Positions 33,868 through 42,988 of a stretch of 64,000 nucleotides of DNA are shown here, in pieces (position 1 is the first letter of the stretch; every line of letters begins with the position of its first letter). A program made the position numbers and the translations under genes. Origin of the DNA: Enterococcus pallens ATCC BAA-351 (GTDB lineage Bacteria; Bacillota; Bacilli; Lactobacillales; Enterococcaceae); contig NZ_ASWD01000006.1 of NCBI RefSeq assembly GCF_000407485.1, forward strand, positions 243,501 through 307,500, written 5' to 3'. The notes beneath the pieces are model-generated. The model searched no databases, was not told the origin of the DNA, and saw only the letters and a program-made list of their open reading frames with translations.

Positions 33868-34278
33868 TTATTTTTGAATTTGTGGTAGCTCCAATACCTG
33901 ACAGCTTTCAACCACCGCTGTCTGAATTTCCTGTGCCAGCTCGCGAGTAAAGCCGCCCTCTTCTTGTTTCATTACGGCTTCCAGCAGCATCGACGCACAT
34001 AATCCGGAAATAGTAATTACCTGATAATCCTTGGAGATCCGTAAAGCTACATTGCTGGGGGTCCCTCCTTTAATATCAGTTAAAATCAATAAGTTCTTTG
34101 ACCACTGCAGCTGATCAATTTGTTCCTTCACTCGGGCAATGTAATCCGCTAACGAATCCTCTGCCTGAAGTGGTACCTCATACACATCCTTGATTTCGCC
34201 GACAATCATGCGGACACTTTTAATTAATGCCTGCCCCCAACCATTGTGAGTCAAAATCAAGATCGGTTCCTTCTCCAT
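33868..34278 (-). CDS. dgaA: Mannose-family PTS EIIA component DgaA
   Basis: The start at 34278 follows GAGGAGGGAGC, giving 136 aa. The phosphorylated His is His11 in ILILTHNGWGQAL; LILTDIKGGTPSNVA is the second signature of EIIA-Man proteins. It is the first gene after the sigma-54 promoter. The target of the regulator's own PTS-like domains may be phosphorylated by this relay. Confidence 0.92.
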   Translation of the reverse strand: MEKEPILILTHNGWGQALIKSVRMIVGEIKDVYEVPLQAEDSLADYIARVKEQIDQLQWSKNLLILTDIKGGTPSNVALRISKDYQVITISGLCASMLLEAVMKQEEGGFTRELAQEIQTAVVESCQVLELPQIQK

Positions 34279-34315
34279 AAGCTCCCTCCTCATTTGTTCT
34301 GTTCACTTTTATATA

Positions 34316-34333
34316 AAGCAAGAGGCGTGCCAA
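34316..34333 (-). promoter_or_regulatory. Sigma-54 (-24/-12) promoter of the dga operon
   Basis: On the minus strand TTGGCACGCCTCTTGCTT has GG at 34331-34330 and GC at 34319-34318, with the canonical ten-base gap, a near-perfect match to TTGGCACG-N4-TTGC. It lies about 40 bp before dgaA and directs RpoN-dependent transcription activated by DgaR. Confidence 0.95.
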
Positions 34334-34362
34334 AAAAATAGCCCTTTGAAAAAGGGGCTATT
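34332..34362 (-). terminator. Terminator of dgaR, abutting the sigma-54 promoter
   Basis: Minus strand: AATAGCCC (34362-34355) and GGGCTATT (34344-34337) form the stem, followed by T residues at 34338-34332. The T tract touches the -24 element of the dga promoter, with no spacer at all. Confidence 0.85.
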
Positions 34363-34371
34363 TCATGCTGT

Positions 34372-37191
34372 TTAGACGTTCACCTCAAACAACAGCTCAT
34401 AAATATATTTCACTTCCAGTGGTGGAATGATTATATTGTATGACACTTCAATCGGTCGAAAGGCCATTTTGATGACAGATGCCATTTCCGGCAGCTCGTT
34501 GTATGACAGTTCATAAGAGGTATGGTCATACTCCGGATGTTGAATCTGGCGTTCAATCAGGCAGGCACAGTGAATGATAAAGCGCAGCAGGCGTTTCTCA
34601 TCGCTTTTCTTCTTGGTCTGTATACAAATATCCGAATAAATTTTCGACAGCTCAATCGAAATACTTTTCGGATTCAAGATCGTCAATAAGCCGGTAATCG
34701 CCTCGACTGATAGTCCTTGAACATATTTAGCCGAGACGCGTTTAAAGACCTCGTTGTTTTTTTCTACGGACAGATCAAAGCCCAGCATTTGAAAAACCAG
34801 CTTGATGCCTTGATCCGACAAAAGCTTGTCCAAGGAAATAAAGGGAATATCTGGGATTTCCGTTTGCACCGTTCCGATAATTCCCACCAGCTTCTCATCG
34901 TCATGAATAAAGGAGTGGAGACGCTTAATGTCCTCCAGCTCGCGTTTTTCCAGTGTCAGCATCCGCACATTGGTCAGTAATTCCTGCGGGAAGGTATTCA
35001 GCAGCAGCCGTTCGATTTTCAACGCCGTGCCCAGTCCAGTCAGGCAGGAAATAATCAGCACCTTCGAATTCTCAAAGTTTCCTTTGCGACAGATTAATGC
35101 CTTATGATCCTTTTCCTTTAATACTGGCAATAAATAGTCAAAGTTCGTTGATTCATAAATGACCTCTCGGGCAACCTCTAGCAGCGTCAGCAGATTAATA
35201 TTGCTGATCAGCAGAACCTCAATTTGGAATTCCTTGCTGATGACGTTGCCGAAATACACCAGCGATCCAATATCTACCATTAAAATCAGCTTGCTGTACT
35301 GGTTGTCACGGACAATTTTCCGAACCTTATCCAAGGTTTCCTCCACCGACTGATTGATGGGCATATTCACCGAGTTCATTAAACTAGTGGAAAACAACAC
35401 ATTGGTATATTCCACCATACTGGAAGCCGTCGCACTGCCGTGAGCCACCACCACAATGCCGCATTTTTCGTCCAGCTCATACCTGCGATCGTGAGCCTTT
35501 AGTTTGCGGATAAACAGGTCATAAAAAATGATCTCCGTATCCGGCAGCTTCAAGGAAAAGCTCGCTTCAATACTTTGAACAATCTGCTCCGCCAGCTGAT
35601 AGTTCTCAATTTTTCCCGAAAAAATATTCTTCGTCAGGTCAAAAAAGTCCTCATTAATTTGGGCTGAGTAGAACACGCTGGAATAAATATGCGCCATCAA
35701 CACATCCTTCAGCTGTTCAGGCAAAAAGCACTGCATCTTGTCTTCAATCAATTGCAGAATATGCTGCACCTGAGCATAAAACTGCTCATCAATTTTCCCC
35801 TCCTGCGAAAGCTTCTGGCTAAACAAATCCATGTCATACAGCTGATCGACTTTATTTTGCATCATCGCCACTGCATCCCGCGGCGAAATATTGACCTTCT
35901 TTAAATCTGCATACTCCTTCAGCAAAAAGTTGTAGAAGCGGTCATTTTGCTGCTGAGTGCTTTGCAGCAGCTGATCAATATGTGGGTAAAATGTGTCATA
36001 ACTAATTTTGATTCCCTTACTGGGAACGTATTCATTTAAAACGACAATCTCTTTAGTATCCAAGGAGTTTTCATCAAACAGCTCCATGGGAACATCAATC
36101 ATCAGCTCATCGGTTTCATAATCAATCGCATCCAGATAGGCTTGAGCACAAATAAACTGGATCTCTGATTTCAATTCGCCGACATTGGCATTGTACTCCG
36201 AGAACGCCAAATACTTTAACGTGTTATAGGAAATGTACAAATCCTTTTGAATCCCCTGGCTCTCCTCTAAGAAAAAGGCTAAAATCAGTTGAATTTTCTC
36301 CTTGATGGAGCGCTCATTTAAGCTAGGGACATGCAAGGTGACCGGAATTCTCCGTAAAAACGTCTTCAAAAAAGTCTTTTCCAGCTCCTCGGTCGTGGCA
36401 AAAATGAACTTGATAGCTACATGCCGCTGCTTCTCGGCCTCTCCCATGCGGGTAAAGTAGCCCTTGTCCAATAAGGTGAACAGCTTTTCCTGGCCTTCAT
36501 TGGTCAATCGATGCACCTCATCCAAGAAGAAAAAGCCCTGATCCGCCAACTCCACTAAGCCTTGATGATCACTGTCTGCTCCGGTAAAGCTGCCCTTTTT
36601 ATAACCGAACAAATGAGAAGTCAGCAGCTCCGGATTGTTGAAATATTCCGCACAATTGAAATAAATAAACGGTACCTGTTGTCCTGTTTTTGCTTCAAAA
36701 AATTGATGCAAATGCTCCGCCAGCAAGGTCTTGCCGACACCCGATTCGCCAGTCAGCATAATATTTAAGCCTTTTGGGGGATACAACACTGCCGCCTTCA
36801 GCTTCTTGATAATGTCACTCAGGCTTCCGTCATAGCCAATCACTTTGGAAAAAGGATTGTTGGCCCGTTCCTGTTTGACTATTTTTTGCCGTTCCAGTCT
36901 TTGGGAAATTTCTGCTCTTAATTCCTCCATAGATGCATAAACTTCTTTTTGCGGCGCAAACTTCAGCTGCTTTTCCAGCACCTCCCGAGCAAAAAAGAGA
37001 ACGGGGCGTGATTTCACCTTAATAACCAGCTGCTGGTTAGCCAATTTAGTTAAATCCTCACTGACAGCGGTTCGAGCATAGCCCGTCGCTGCACAAATAT
37101 CCTTAACGGTACAACCAGTCAGCTGTTCAGCGGTGACGGGATACTGATGATGAAACTGCACCAAATTTTTGTAGACATTATCAATTCTCAT
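34372..37191 (-). CDS. dgaR: Sigma-54-dependent activator DgaR (LevR family)
   Basis: The 939-aa protein has an N-terminal winged helix (about 20-65), an AAA+ domain with Walker A GESGVGKT (148-155), the sigma-54 contact loop GSFTGA (200-205) and Walker B LDE (223-225), then PTS regulation domains and an EIIA-Man-like part (CGIVVVAHGSATASSMVEYT near 580-600). This layout defines LevR-type activators, tuned by PTS phosphorylation. It lies just upstream of its target operon and on the same strand, with its own terminator. The loop reads GSFTGA instead of the consensus GAFTGA. Confidence 0.95.
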   Translation of the reverse strand: MRIDNVYKNLVQFHHQYPVTAEQLTGCTVKDICAATGYARTAVSEDLTKLANQQLVIKVKSRPVLFFAREVLEKQLKFAPQKEVYASMEELRAEISQRLERQKIVKQERANNPFSKVIGYDGSLSDIIKKLKAAVLYPPKGLNIMLTGESGVGKTLLAEHLHQFFEAKTGQQVPFIYFNCAEYFNNPELLTSHLFGYKKGSFTGADSDHQGLVELADQGFFFLDEVHRLTNEGQEKLFTLLDKGYFTRMGEAEKQRHVAIKFIFATTEELEKTFLKTFLRRIPVTLHVPSLNERSIKEKIQLILAFFLEESQGIQKDLYISYNTLKYLAFSEYNANVGELKSEIQFICAQAYLDAIDYETDELMIDVPMELFDENSLDTKEIVVLNEYVPSKGIKISYDTFYPHIDQLLQSTQQQNDRFYNFLLKEYADLKKVNISPRDAVAMMQNKVDQLYDMDLFSQKLSQEGKIDEQFYAQVQHILQLIEDKMQCFLPEQLKDVLMAHIYSSVFYSAQINEDFFDLTKNIFSGKIENYQLAEQIVQSIEASFSLKLPDTEIIFYDLFIRKLKAHDRRYELDEKCGIVVVAHGSATASSMVEYTNVLFSTSLMNSVNMPINQSVEETLDKVRKIVRDNQYSKLILMVDIGSLVYFGNVISKEFQIEVLLISNINLLTLLEVAREVIYESTNFDYLLPVLKEKDHKALICRKGNFENSKVLIISCLTGLGTALKIERLLLNTFPQELLTNVRMLTLEKRELEDIKRLHSFIHDDEKLVGIIGTVQTEIPDIPFISLDKLLSDQGIKLVFQMLGFDLSVEKNNEVFKRVSAKYVQGLSVEAITGLLTILNPKSISIELSKIYSDICIQTKKKSDEKRLLRFIIHCACLIERQIQHPEYDHTSYELSYNELPEMASVIKMAFRPIEVSYNIIIPPLEVKYIYELLFEVNV

Positions 37192-37267
37192 ATTCTTTCT
37201 CCCCCAACATTCTTAGCTTGTTTTTATCATCTCTGCCAGAGGAATGCAAGACAAATCGCATGGAATC

Positions 37268-37300
37268 AAAAAAATCCCAGCAGATCTATACCTGCTGGGA
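37268..37300 (-). terminator. Terminator of the YheA-family gene
   Basis: Minus strand: TCCCAGCAG (37300-37292) and CTGCTGGGA (37283-37275), then seven T residues (37274-37268). Confidence 0.92.
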
Positions 37301-37308
37301 ACAATGGT

Positions 37309-37650
37309 TTATCCTTCGTACAAGTCACGAATTGGTGTCATGATGATACGATTTAAATCGTTGATGATTACGCTGAAGGCTTGCTCTTTAGTCATCAACT
37401 CGTTGATTGTTTCTTCTTGTTGAACCTTTGTTGCTAATGCTTGTGCTTTTTCTGCATCTTCATCAGAAAAATCTTCACCAGTCATTTGCTTTTCTTGTAA
37501 TTCTTGTTGGAAAGCTTGGAATTCTTTAAATGCGCTGTAAGCTTCAGGATTTTCCTTTAGCTTCGCAAAAGCTTCCTCTAACGCTTTAAATTCTGGTAAT
37601 TGGCGGATTTCGCTTTCTAATCCATTGGCAGTGTCATAAATGTTTGTCAT
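37309..37650 (-). CDS. UPF0342 / YheA-YmcA-like family protein
   Basis: The 113-aa protein is a single long helical bundle: [40 protein letters not shown], then [19 protein letters not shown]. This is the YlbF/YmcA/YheA family. YlbF and YmcA act with YaaT on RNA processing and competence in Bacillus; YheA itself is not characterised. It is a single gene between dgaR and the PBP gene, with its own terminator. Confidence 0.88.
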   Translation of the reverse strand: MTNIYDTANGLESEIRQLPEFKALEEAFAKLKENPEAYSAFKEFQAFQQELQEKQMTGEDFSDEDAEKAQALATKVQQEETINELMTKEQAFSVIINDLNRIIMTPIRDLYEG

Positions 37651-37718
37651 TATTTTCCCTCATTTTCTATATTAAAGTTACTTTCATATTATAACATGAA
37701 TGGAAACGGGTTCAAAGC

Positions 37719-39905
37719 CTAATTTCCCTGTTCTTGAAACCATTGAATTCCTTTATCCTTTAATTGGTTAATTCCTTCTTTGGCCTTTTCCCCGAACTGC
37801 TGCAATCCTTCCTTGGCTTTTTCGCCAAAACCATTTAAGCCTTCCGTTGCCTTCTCACCAATATTTTTTAAGTCTTCCTGCCATTGATTGTCTTCAGTAT
37901 TTTGACCCACTTGATCGGCTGGTACTACCTGTCCGCCTGTTGCATAAGCATCCGCCACATTAAAGGAAGATTGCTTTGCATAAGGCAAGATTGCTTCTGC
38001 TTCGGCTTTAAAGACCATTCCTACTTCATCACCGCTGGTCCCACTTAAGTAATGGGTCTCACTGGTTTTCTCAAAACCTAACCAAGTAGAAATGACAATA
38101 TTTGGCGTATATCCGATGATCCATTGATCGTTTACTTTTGAGGCATCAAAATTGGTTTCAGTCGTACCGGTTTTACCTGCCATCGTGTAGCCTGCAGGTG
38201 CGGCTTGCACTGCTGTCCCGTTAGAGAAAGTCCCCAGCAGCATGCTGGTCATACTGTCTGCTACTTCCTTTGAAATAACTTGTTCATACTTAGGATCGCT
38301 ATTGTCTTCAATCACGGCACCAGTAGAATCAATGATTTTAGTAATTAAATGGGGTTGATACACTCTTCCTTGGTTGGCAAAGGCACCATAAGCAGCTGCC
38401 ATTTGCATGGGGGAAGTTCCGTTCTCTAATCCACCAAGAGCCAACCCATAATATTTATCTGATTTTTCTAACGGAATGCCAAATTCCTTCGCTTTGTTGT
38501 AGCCCTTATCCAAACCAATTTCATGCAAGGTCCAAACCGCCGGCAAGTTCAAGCTTTGCGCAACTGCTTGATACATTGGCACTTCCCCTTGATAGGTGCC
38601 GCTATAGTTTTTCGCGTCGTAATAATCCTGTGGAACATCCTGTAAAATACTGTCTGGTTTGTAACCTGCTTCCAAAGCTGGTGCATAGACACTTAACGGC
38701 TTCATAGTCGAACCAGGAGAACGTTTCATTTGAGTCGCAAAATTGTAGCCTCGGAAGACATGCTCCCCGCGACGGCCAACTAATGCTTCTACGCCCCCGG
38801 TTGTTGGATCTAGTGCCACTGAAGCAGATTGAGGCATTGCCCCATCAGCTGCGTTAGCTGGGAAATTGTAGCTGTTGGCATAAACAGCTTCCATTTGCTG
38901 CTGATAATTTTGATCCAAGGCAGTGTAGATCTTATAGCCTTTGTTCAGCAAATCCTTCTCATTTAGTCCATAACGATCCACCGCTTCATCAATCACCGCA
39001 TCAAAATAGAACGGATATTTATAGCCAGCATCGCCAGCTGTGTACGTATCATTCAGCAATGAGCCTAAATCCACTTGAGCTTCCTGCTGTTCCTGAGCCG
39101 GGTCCAGCTTGCCGTTATCGACCATAACATTCAATACGGTATTGCGGCGGTTGGTCGCATTTTCCAAGTTATCAATCGGGTTGTAAATACTTGGCCCCTT
39201 CAGCATACCGGCAATAGTAGCTGCTTCACCAATACTTACTTGACTGGCATCTACACCAAAGTATTTACGAGCAGCATCCTGCACACCCCACACACCATTA
39301 CCGAAGTAAGCATTGTTTAAATACATCGTTAAAATTTCATCTTTGCTGTATTTCTTTTCAATTTCAATCGCCATGAACAGCTCTTTGGCCTTCCGTTCAA
39401 AGGTTTGATCCAAGCTTAAATAAGCATTTTTCGCTAACTGCTGGGTAATGGTACTCCCACCACCGGTGATTCGTCCGCGCGTCAATGAACCAATCGCTGC
39501 TCGGGCGATCCCCTTAATATCAAACCCGTGGTGCTCATAAAAGCTGCGGTCCTCAGTAGAAACCACCGCATCCTTAATATATGGAGAGATCTGTTCCCCC
39601 TCCACGTACGTACCCTTTTGACCGTATAAGGTACCGGCCTGTTCATTTTTTTGATCATACACTTCGGTAGATTGCTTCAAGCTAGATTGCAGCGTTTCAA
39701 CATTGACTGATTTTGCTAAAAAGAATAAATAAATGCTGGTAACTAAAATCGCAACCAACGTCAATAGAAGCAATATTTTATTCACATGATATTTTTTCCA
39801 AATACGTTTGCGCGCATGGTGGAAGCGAATCAAATACGGCTTGATCCATATCCAAAATGTTTTTAACGCGCTTTTGACTTTTTGCCAAATTTTCTGAAAA
39901 TCCAT
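37719..39905 (-). CDS. pbp2A: Class A penicillin-binding protein (PBP2a/PbpZ type)
   Basis: A 728-aa bifunctional peptidoglycan synthase. It has a basic cytoplasmic N-terminus, a membrane anchor (about 43-62), a glycosyltransferase domain with catalytic TEDRSF (Glu118) and GGSTITQQLAKNAYL, and a transpeptidase domain with SxxK (Ser399-Lys402), SLN (451-453) and KTG (578-580). It resembles pneumococcal PBP2a closely in order and length. The last 50 residues repeat FGEKAKEGL-like units, forming an amphipathic tail. Single gene; the promoter lies in the 39906-40161 gap shared with the divergent rluA-type gene. Confidence 0.93.
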   Translation of the reverse strand: MDFQKIWQKVKSALKTFWIWIKPYLIRFHHARKRIWKKYHVNKILLLLTLVAILVTSIYLFFLAKSVNVETLQSSLKQSTEVYDQKNEQAGTLYGQKGTYVEGEQISPYIKDAVVSTEDRSFYEHHGFDIKGIARAAIGSLTRGRITGGGSTITQQLAKNAYLSLDQTFERKAKELFMAIEIEKKYSKDEILTMYLNNAYFGNGVWGVQDAARKYFGVDASQVSIGEAATIAGMLKGPSIYNPIDNLENATNRRNTVLNVMVDNGKLDPAQEQQEAQVDLGSLLNDTYTAGDAGYKYPFYFDAVIDEAVDRYGLNEKDLLNKGYKIYTALDQNYQQQMEAVYANSYNFPANAADGAMPQSASVALDPTTGGVEALVGRRGEHVFRGYNFATQMKRSPGSTMKPLSVYAPALEAGYKPDSILQDVPQDYYDAKNYSGTYQGEVPMYQAVAQSLNLPAVWTLHEIGLDKGYNKAKEFGIPLEKSDKYYGLALGGLENGTSPMQMAAAYGAFANQGRVYQPHLITKIIDSTGAVIEDNSDPKYEQVISKEVADSMTSMLLGTFSNGTAVQAAPAGYTMAGKTGTTETNFDASKVNDQWIIGYTPNIVISTWLGFEKTSETHYLSGTSGDEVGMVFKAEAEAILPYAKQSSFNVADAYATGGQVVPADQVGQNTEDNQWQEDLKNIGEKATEGLNGFGEKAKEGLQQFGEKAKEGINQLKDKGIQWFQEQGN

Positions 39906-40161
39906 TTGTCGATCTCCAATCCTTCAAAATCAGACCTAGTGTAACACAATTTGCGGCTTTGCGCGTGCGTCTACAGACGGATACACATTGGCATTATTCT
40001 AGCATGAGAACTCAAGGAAAAGCTGATTTTTTTCTTAAATATCTGTTAATTTGCTGAAAACTTGCCATTCTAAGCTCTTTATCGGTCTCTTCTGCCAGCT
40101 AATGGATCAAGTTTCTTTTCACGGCAAAGATTGTTACAATGAAGCTCGAGGAGTGAAACCC

Positions 40162-41013
40162 ATGGAATTTACAATTACTTTACCGCCTGATTCACCTGCC
40201 AAAACAGTTAAAGAGCTGTTGGAGGAAGACTGGCTGGTTCCAAGAAAAGTCCGACATTTTATTCGTACCCGCAAAGGTATTTTAGTTAACGGAAAAAGCT
40301 GTCATTTTCAAGAGCAGGTTCAAGGAAATGATGTGATCACTTTATTAATAGAAGACAGTGACTACCCAACCCGAACCATTCCCTTAGGCGATAAACGGCT
40401 GGTGACCATTCTTTATGAAGATGAGCACCTGATAATTGTCAATAAACCTGCAGGAATGAAAACCCATCCGAATCAGCCTGACGAATCGGACACGCTGCTG
40501 AATCATTTAGCAGCTTATTTAGCACCAGAAAGTCAGCCTCATGTTGTTCACCGCTTGGATAAAGAAACCAGCGGGGCCATTCTTTTTGCTAAAAATCAAT
40601 TCGTTTTGCCGATTTTAGGCCGGATGCTGGAAAAGAAAGCGATCTATCGGCGTTACCAAGCGATTGTTCACGGTCACATAGCTAAAGACCTGACAATTAA
40701 TCAAAAAATCGGCCGCGATCGCCATGATCGCCGCAAACGCCGAGTCGATCCGAAAAATGGGAAAGCAGCCATTACCCACGTGACTGTTGCTCACTCAATT
40801 AAAAAAAATACAGCCATTTATTGCCGCTTAGATACTGGTCGTACGCATCAAATTAGAGTCCATTTAGCCAGTCTCGGGCACCCGCTGGTAGGAGACCCAT
40901 TATATAGTAAAGATAAAAACGGCCGGTTAATGCTGCATGCCTATGAGCTGCATCTTATCCAGCCTTTTACGAAAAAGAAAATTGCGGTGACGGCACTGCC
41001 TGGTTTGTGGTAG
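40162..41013 (+). CDS. RluA family pseudouridine synthase
   Basis: I start at 40162 (GAGGAGTGAAACCC upstream), giving 283 aa; the open frame from 40051 lacks a site. An S4-like N-terminal part (about 15-70) precedes the RluA core with VVHRLDKETSGAILFA (catalytic Asp), YRRYQAIVHG and GRTHQIRVHLASLGHPLVGD. It isomerises uridines in 23S rRNA or tRNA; the paralog (RluA/C/D-like, YjbO/YhcT types) cannot be told. Ends in a perfect terminator. Confidence 0.92.
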   Translation: MEFTITLPPDSPAKTVKELLEEDWLVPRKVRHFIRTRKGILVNGKSCHFQEQVQGNDVITLLIEDSDYPTRTIPLGDKRLVTILYEDEHLIIVNKPAGMKTHPNQPDESDTLLNHLAAYLAPESQPHVVHRLDKETSGAILFAKNQFVLPILGRMLEKKAIYRRYQAIVHGHIAKDLTINQKIGRDRHDRRKRRVDPKNGKAAITHVTVAHSIKKNTAIYCRLDTGRTHQIRVHLASLGHPLVGDPLYSKDKNGRLMLHAYELHLIQPFTKKKIAVTALPGLW

Positions 41014-41017
41014 AACC

Positions 41018-41049
41018 TTGATGCAACGTTGCGTTGCATCAACTTTTTT
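41018..41049 (+). terminator. Intrinsic terminator of the rluA-type gene
   Basis: TTGATGCAACG (41018-41028), loop TTG, CGTTGCATCAA (41032-41042), then CTTTTTT. Perfect 11-bp stem. Confidence 0.95.
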
Positions 41050-41107
41050 GCCGCAGCAACGAATTGGTGCGCCTAAAACACTAGCTATTTGGAGAGGAAG
41101 CTGTAAA

Positions 41108-41713
41108 GTGAAAATTGAGTTAGGAAAGAACATCAAGGAAGAACGAATAAAGAAGAAGTTGAGCCAGCAGGATCTAGCCGATTACCTGAAAATCTCGCGG
41201 CAAACCATTTCCAAATGGGAGCTGGATAAAAGCTATCCCGATTTGGAGCTGCTCGTTCAAATGAGTCAGCTGTTTGAAGTAAGTGTCGACCAGCTATTGG
41301 GCATCCAACACGCGACAGAAAAACAAAAACGTTCAATTCTTGATTTCATATTCCAAACCAATCCGGAAGGGATCTATGAGCCTTCCTCTAAGGAGCGGAA
41401 AAGCATGAAAACGATCTGTTTTGTTGTCTATGTTAGTCTAGGAATTAATTATCACCACATCACACCTTATGGTCATTTTAGTCAAATTCGGCTAATCAAT
41501 GCTTTGAAGAAGGAGCTGTCGCCGTATTACGATGTACATTTTGATCCTAGCACTCTTGAAGAAGAACCCGATCTATACATTGTTCCCGAACCATTCAAGG
41601 TACTTGTCTCCTATTCAGCAGAAAAAACACTGCTGCTTCCAGGAATGCTTTTTATTACAAATGATACCGCTGCTATCAAGGAACAAATCGACCAGTACTT
41701 CACCGAAAAATAA
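41108..41713 (+). CDS. XRE family regulator with C-terminal unknown domain
   Basis: A GTG start at 41108 (GAGAGGAAGC upstream) gives 201 aa. Residues 1-60 are an XRE helix-turn-helix (KKKLSQQDLADYLKISRQTI, SKWELDKSYPDLELLVQMSQ). Residues about 95-200 (TICFVVYVSLGINYHHITPY and later LYIVPEPFKVLVSYSAEKTL) form a separate alpha/beta domain without a family I can name; it has the look of a PTS-IIB-like Rossmann fold, which is only an impression. It follows the rluA-type terminator, so it has its own promoter. Confidence 0.75.
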   Translation: MKIELGKNIKEERIKKKLSQQDLADYLKISRQTISKWELDKSYPDLELLVQMSQLFEVSVDQLLGIQHATEKQKRSILDFIFQTNPEGIYEPSSKERKSMKTICFVVYVSLGINYHHITPYGHFSQIRLINALKKELSPYYDVHFDPSTLEEEPDLYIVPEPFKVLVSYSAEKTLLLPGMLFITNDTAAIKEQIDQYFTEK

Positions 41714-41786
41714 TCAGGGGCTTAATTAGCTCCTGGTTGCATTCTTCTCCATACTAAGCCAACCAAACGCTGCTTAAAAATTAGTC

Positions 41787-41818
41787 AAAAAAAAGAGACC
41801 CCTTAAAAAAGGAATCTC
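41787..41818 (-). terminator. Terminator of the LysM gene
   Basis: Minus strand: GAGATTCC (41818-41811) pairs with GGGGTCTC (41802-41795), with two internal mismatches, followed by eight T residues (41794-41787). Confidence 0.75.
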
Positions 41819-41835
41819 GGATTATTTGCTTTATT

Positions 41836-42492
41836 TTAGTACCAGCCGTTTGCTAACCAGAAAGATTGAGCGCCTTCCCATGAGCCATAACGTGAAGTCA
41901 CGTATTGATCAGCTACACGTTCTTGGTTTTCTGCTGAATAGTCGCCATTTAAGTAAGATGCGCTTAATTGGTAACGTCCAATGTATTGACCGTTCGTTGC
42001 TGAGTAAGAACCGCCTGATTCTTTTTGGGCAATCCATTCTTTCGCTGAAGAAGTTGTTGCAGGTACTGTTTCAGTTACAGGAGCTGCTGCCTGTTCTACC
42101 GGTGCTGGAGCTTCTTGAACCGGTGCTGCTGCTTGTTCCACTGGTGCTGGAGCTTCTTGAACTGGTGCTGCTGCTTGTTCCACTGGTGCTGGAGCTTCTT
42201 GAACCGGTGCTGCTGCTTGTTCAGCAGGTGCAGCTGTTGCTTCTGCTTTACCTTCTTTGTCGATGGTTAATTCTTGACCAGCAAAGATCATATTAACGTT
42301 AGAAATTTTGTTTGCTTTTGCAATTGTTTCAACTAAGCTGTTGTCGCCAGCAAATTTGTGTGAAATTTTTGATAACGTATCGCCAGATTCAACGGTATAC
42401 TTTTCTGCTGCGTGGGCATCTTGTCCACCAAAAGCCATACCAGTTCCTGCTGCTAATAAAGATCCAAATAAGAATGTTTTTCCAAGTTTCAT
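41836..42492 (-). CDS. Secreted LysM protein with transglycosylase-like C-terminus
   Basis: The start at 42492 follows TTGGAGGAAC, giving 218 aa. A signal peptide ends at AHA-AE (cut after residue 28). A LysM domain (31-76, YTVESGDTLSKISHKFAG) binds peptidoglycan. A Pro/Ala/Glu-rich linker of 14-residue repeats (VEQAAAPVQEAPAP) leads to a C-terminal domain (SAKEWIAQKESGGSYSATNG, IGRYQLSASYLNG) like those of Apf/IsaA-type muralytic proteins; the Glu in QKESGG is the likely catalytic residue. Long 5' region, single gene. Confidence 0.87.
   Translation of the reverse strand: MKLGKTFLFGSLLAAGTGMAFGGQDAHAAEKYTVESGDTLSKISHKFAGDNSLVETIAKANKISNVNMIFAGQELTIDKEGKAEATAAPAEQAAAPVQEAPAPVEQAAAPVQEAPAPVEQAAAPVQEAPAPVEQAAAPVTETVPATTSSAKEWIAQKESGGSYSATNGQYIGRYQLSASYLNGDYSAENQERVADQYVTSRYGSWEGAQSFWLANGWY
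42083..42208 (-). repeat. Three tandem 42-bp repeats in the LysM gene linker
   Basis: Three full 42-bp units (42083, 42125, 42167) plus a partial fourth encode 14-residue Ala/Pro/Glu/Gln repeats. They differ at only a few third-position bases (CCGGT/CTGGT, TCTACC/TCCACT), so length variation by recombination is likely and would stay in frame. Confidence 0.92.
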
Positions 42493-42826
42493 TATGTTAA
42501 GTTCCTCCAAATAGGTTTCTACGTCTTCTTGACTACGAGAGTAACTTTACCATCCTTTCGTATTTCATGGGTGATAATCCTATGACATTTGGTTACAATC
42601 CTGTGTAAAAATGTAACAAAACAGGCAATTTACGTTTTTTTGAAATAGTTGCTTATCATCACTTATTCGGCCTAATTGGCTTATCTTCAAGCTTTCTTCA
42701 CACAAATGTATAAATATTTACTTATCCGACTGAAACATTGCAATCTTTCTGTAAAAGTCTGAAACATTTCTTTTGGCTTTCAAAACCTCTCATTTATTCA
42801 AAATCATTTAAACATTTCTCGTTTTT
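42493..42826. other. AT-rich intergenic region upstream of the LysM gene and ATPase leader
   Basis: This gap holds no ORF with a ribosome binding site. The one notable motif is the inverted pair GTTACA (42592-42597) and TGTAAC (42612-42617), probably in the LysM promoter area. I looked for a Mn2+ (yybP-ykoY) riboswitch before the ATPase and saw none of its conserved blocks. Confidence 0.5.
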
Positions 42827-42855
42827 TTGACTATTTTGCTTTTATTTGATAAATT
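42827..42855 (+). promoter_or_regulatory. Promoter of the ATPase leader transcript
   Basis: TTGACT (42827-42832), 17-bp spacer, TAAATT (42850-42855). The -35 is strong, the -10 weaker. The transcript would start near 42862, just before the ribosome binding site of the leader ORF. Confidence 0.6.
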
Positions 42856-42879
42856 TAATCTATCGGAGGTGGTATAAAA

Positions 42880-42948
42880 ATGGACCCAGACGCCAAGCAG
42901 ACGTCTTACTATTACTATTATAAAATTCCTTATTTTCAAAAAGAATAG
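42880..42948 (+). CDS. Leader peptide upstream of a P-type cation ATPase
   Basis: A 22-codon ORF with an excellent ribosome binding site (CGGAGGTGG, ten bases upstream). It reads M-D-P-D-A-K-Q-T-S, then five Tyr codons in a row, then K-I-P-Y-F-Q-K-E and TAG. The acidic-Pro-acidic N-terminus is like E. coli MgtL (MEPDP start), where such residues destabilise the translating ribosome at low Mg2+. An intrinsic terminator begins 11 bp after the stop, and the ATPase gene follows. The ORF is too short to be called on length; I rely on the site, position and composition. Confidence 0.7.
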   Translation: MDPDAKQTSYYYYYKIPYFQKE

Positions 42949-42958
42949 GCCTATTTGC

Positions 42959-42988
42959 GTGCGTTGTCATAAGACAAGGTGCTTTTTT
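42959..42988 (+). terminator. Intrinsic terminator/attenuator between leader peptide and ATPase
   Basis: GTGCGTTGTC (42959-42968), loop ATAA, GACAAGGTGC (42973-42982), with G-U pairs and one mismatch, followed by TTTTTT (42983-42988). A 6-nt stretch TAAGAC (42970-42975) in its loop and 3' arm can instead pair with GTCTTA (42903-42908) in the leader ORF, and that segment also takes part in a leader hairpin AGACG/CGTCT (42888-42892, 42902-42906). This gives a possible switch. It lies 38 bp before the ATPase start. Confidence 0.65.

Noticed and set aside
42580..42620. WalR box upstream of the LysM gene
   Set aside because: TGTAAA and TGTAAC occur, but with a spacing of two bases, not the five needed for WalR sites.
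42600..42980. Mn2+ (yybP-ykoY) riboswitch before the P-type ATPase
   Set aside because: Some related pumps have it, but the conserved purine-rich blocks are absent here; a short ORF and terminator are present instead.
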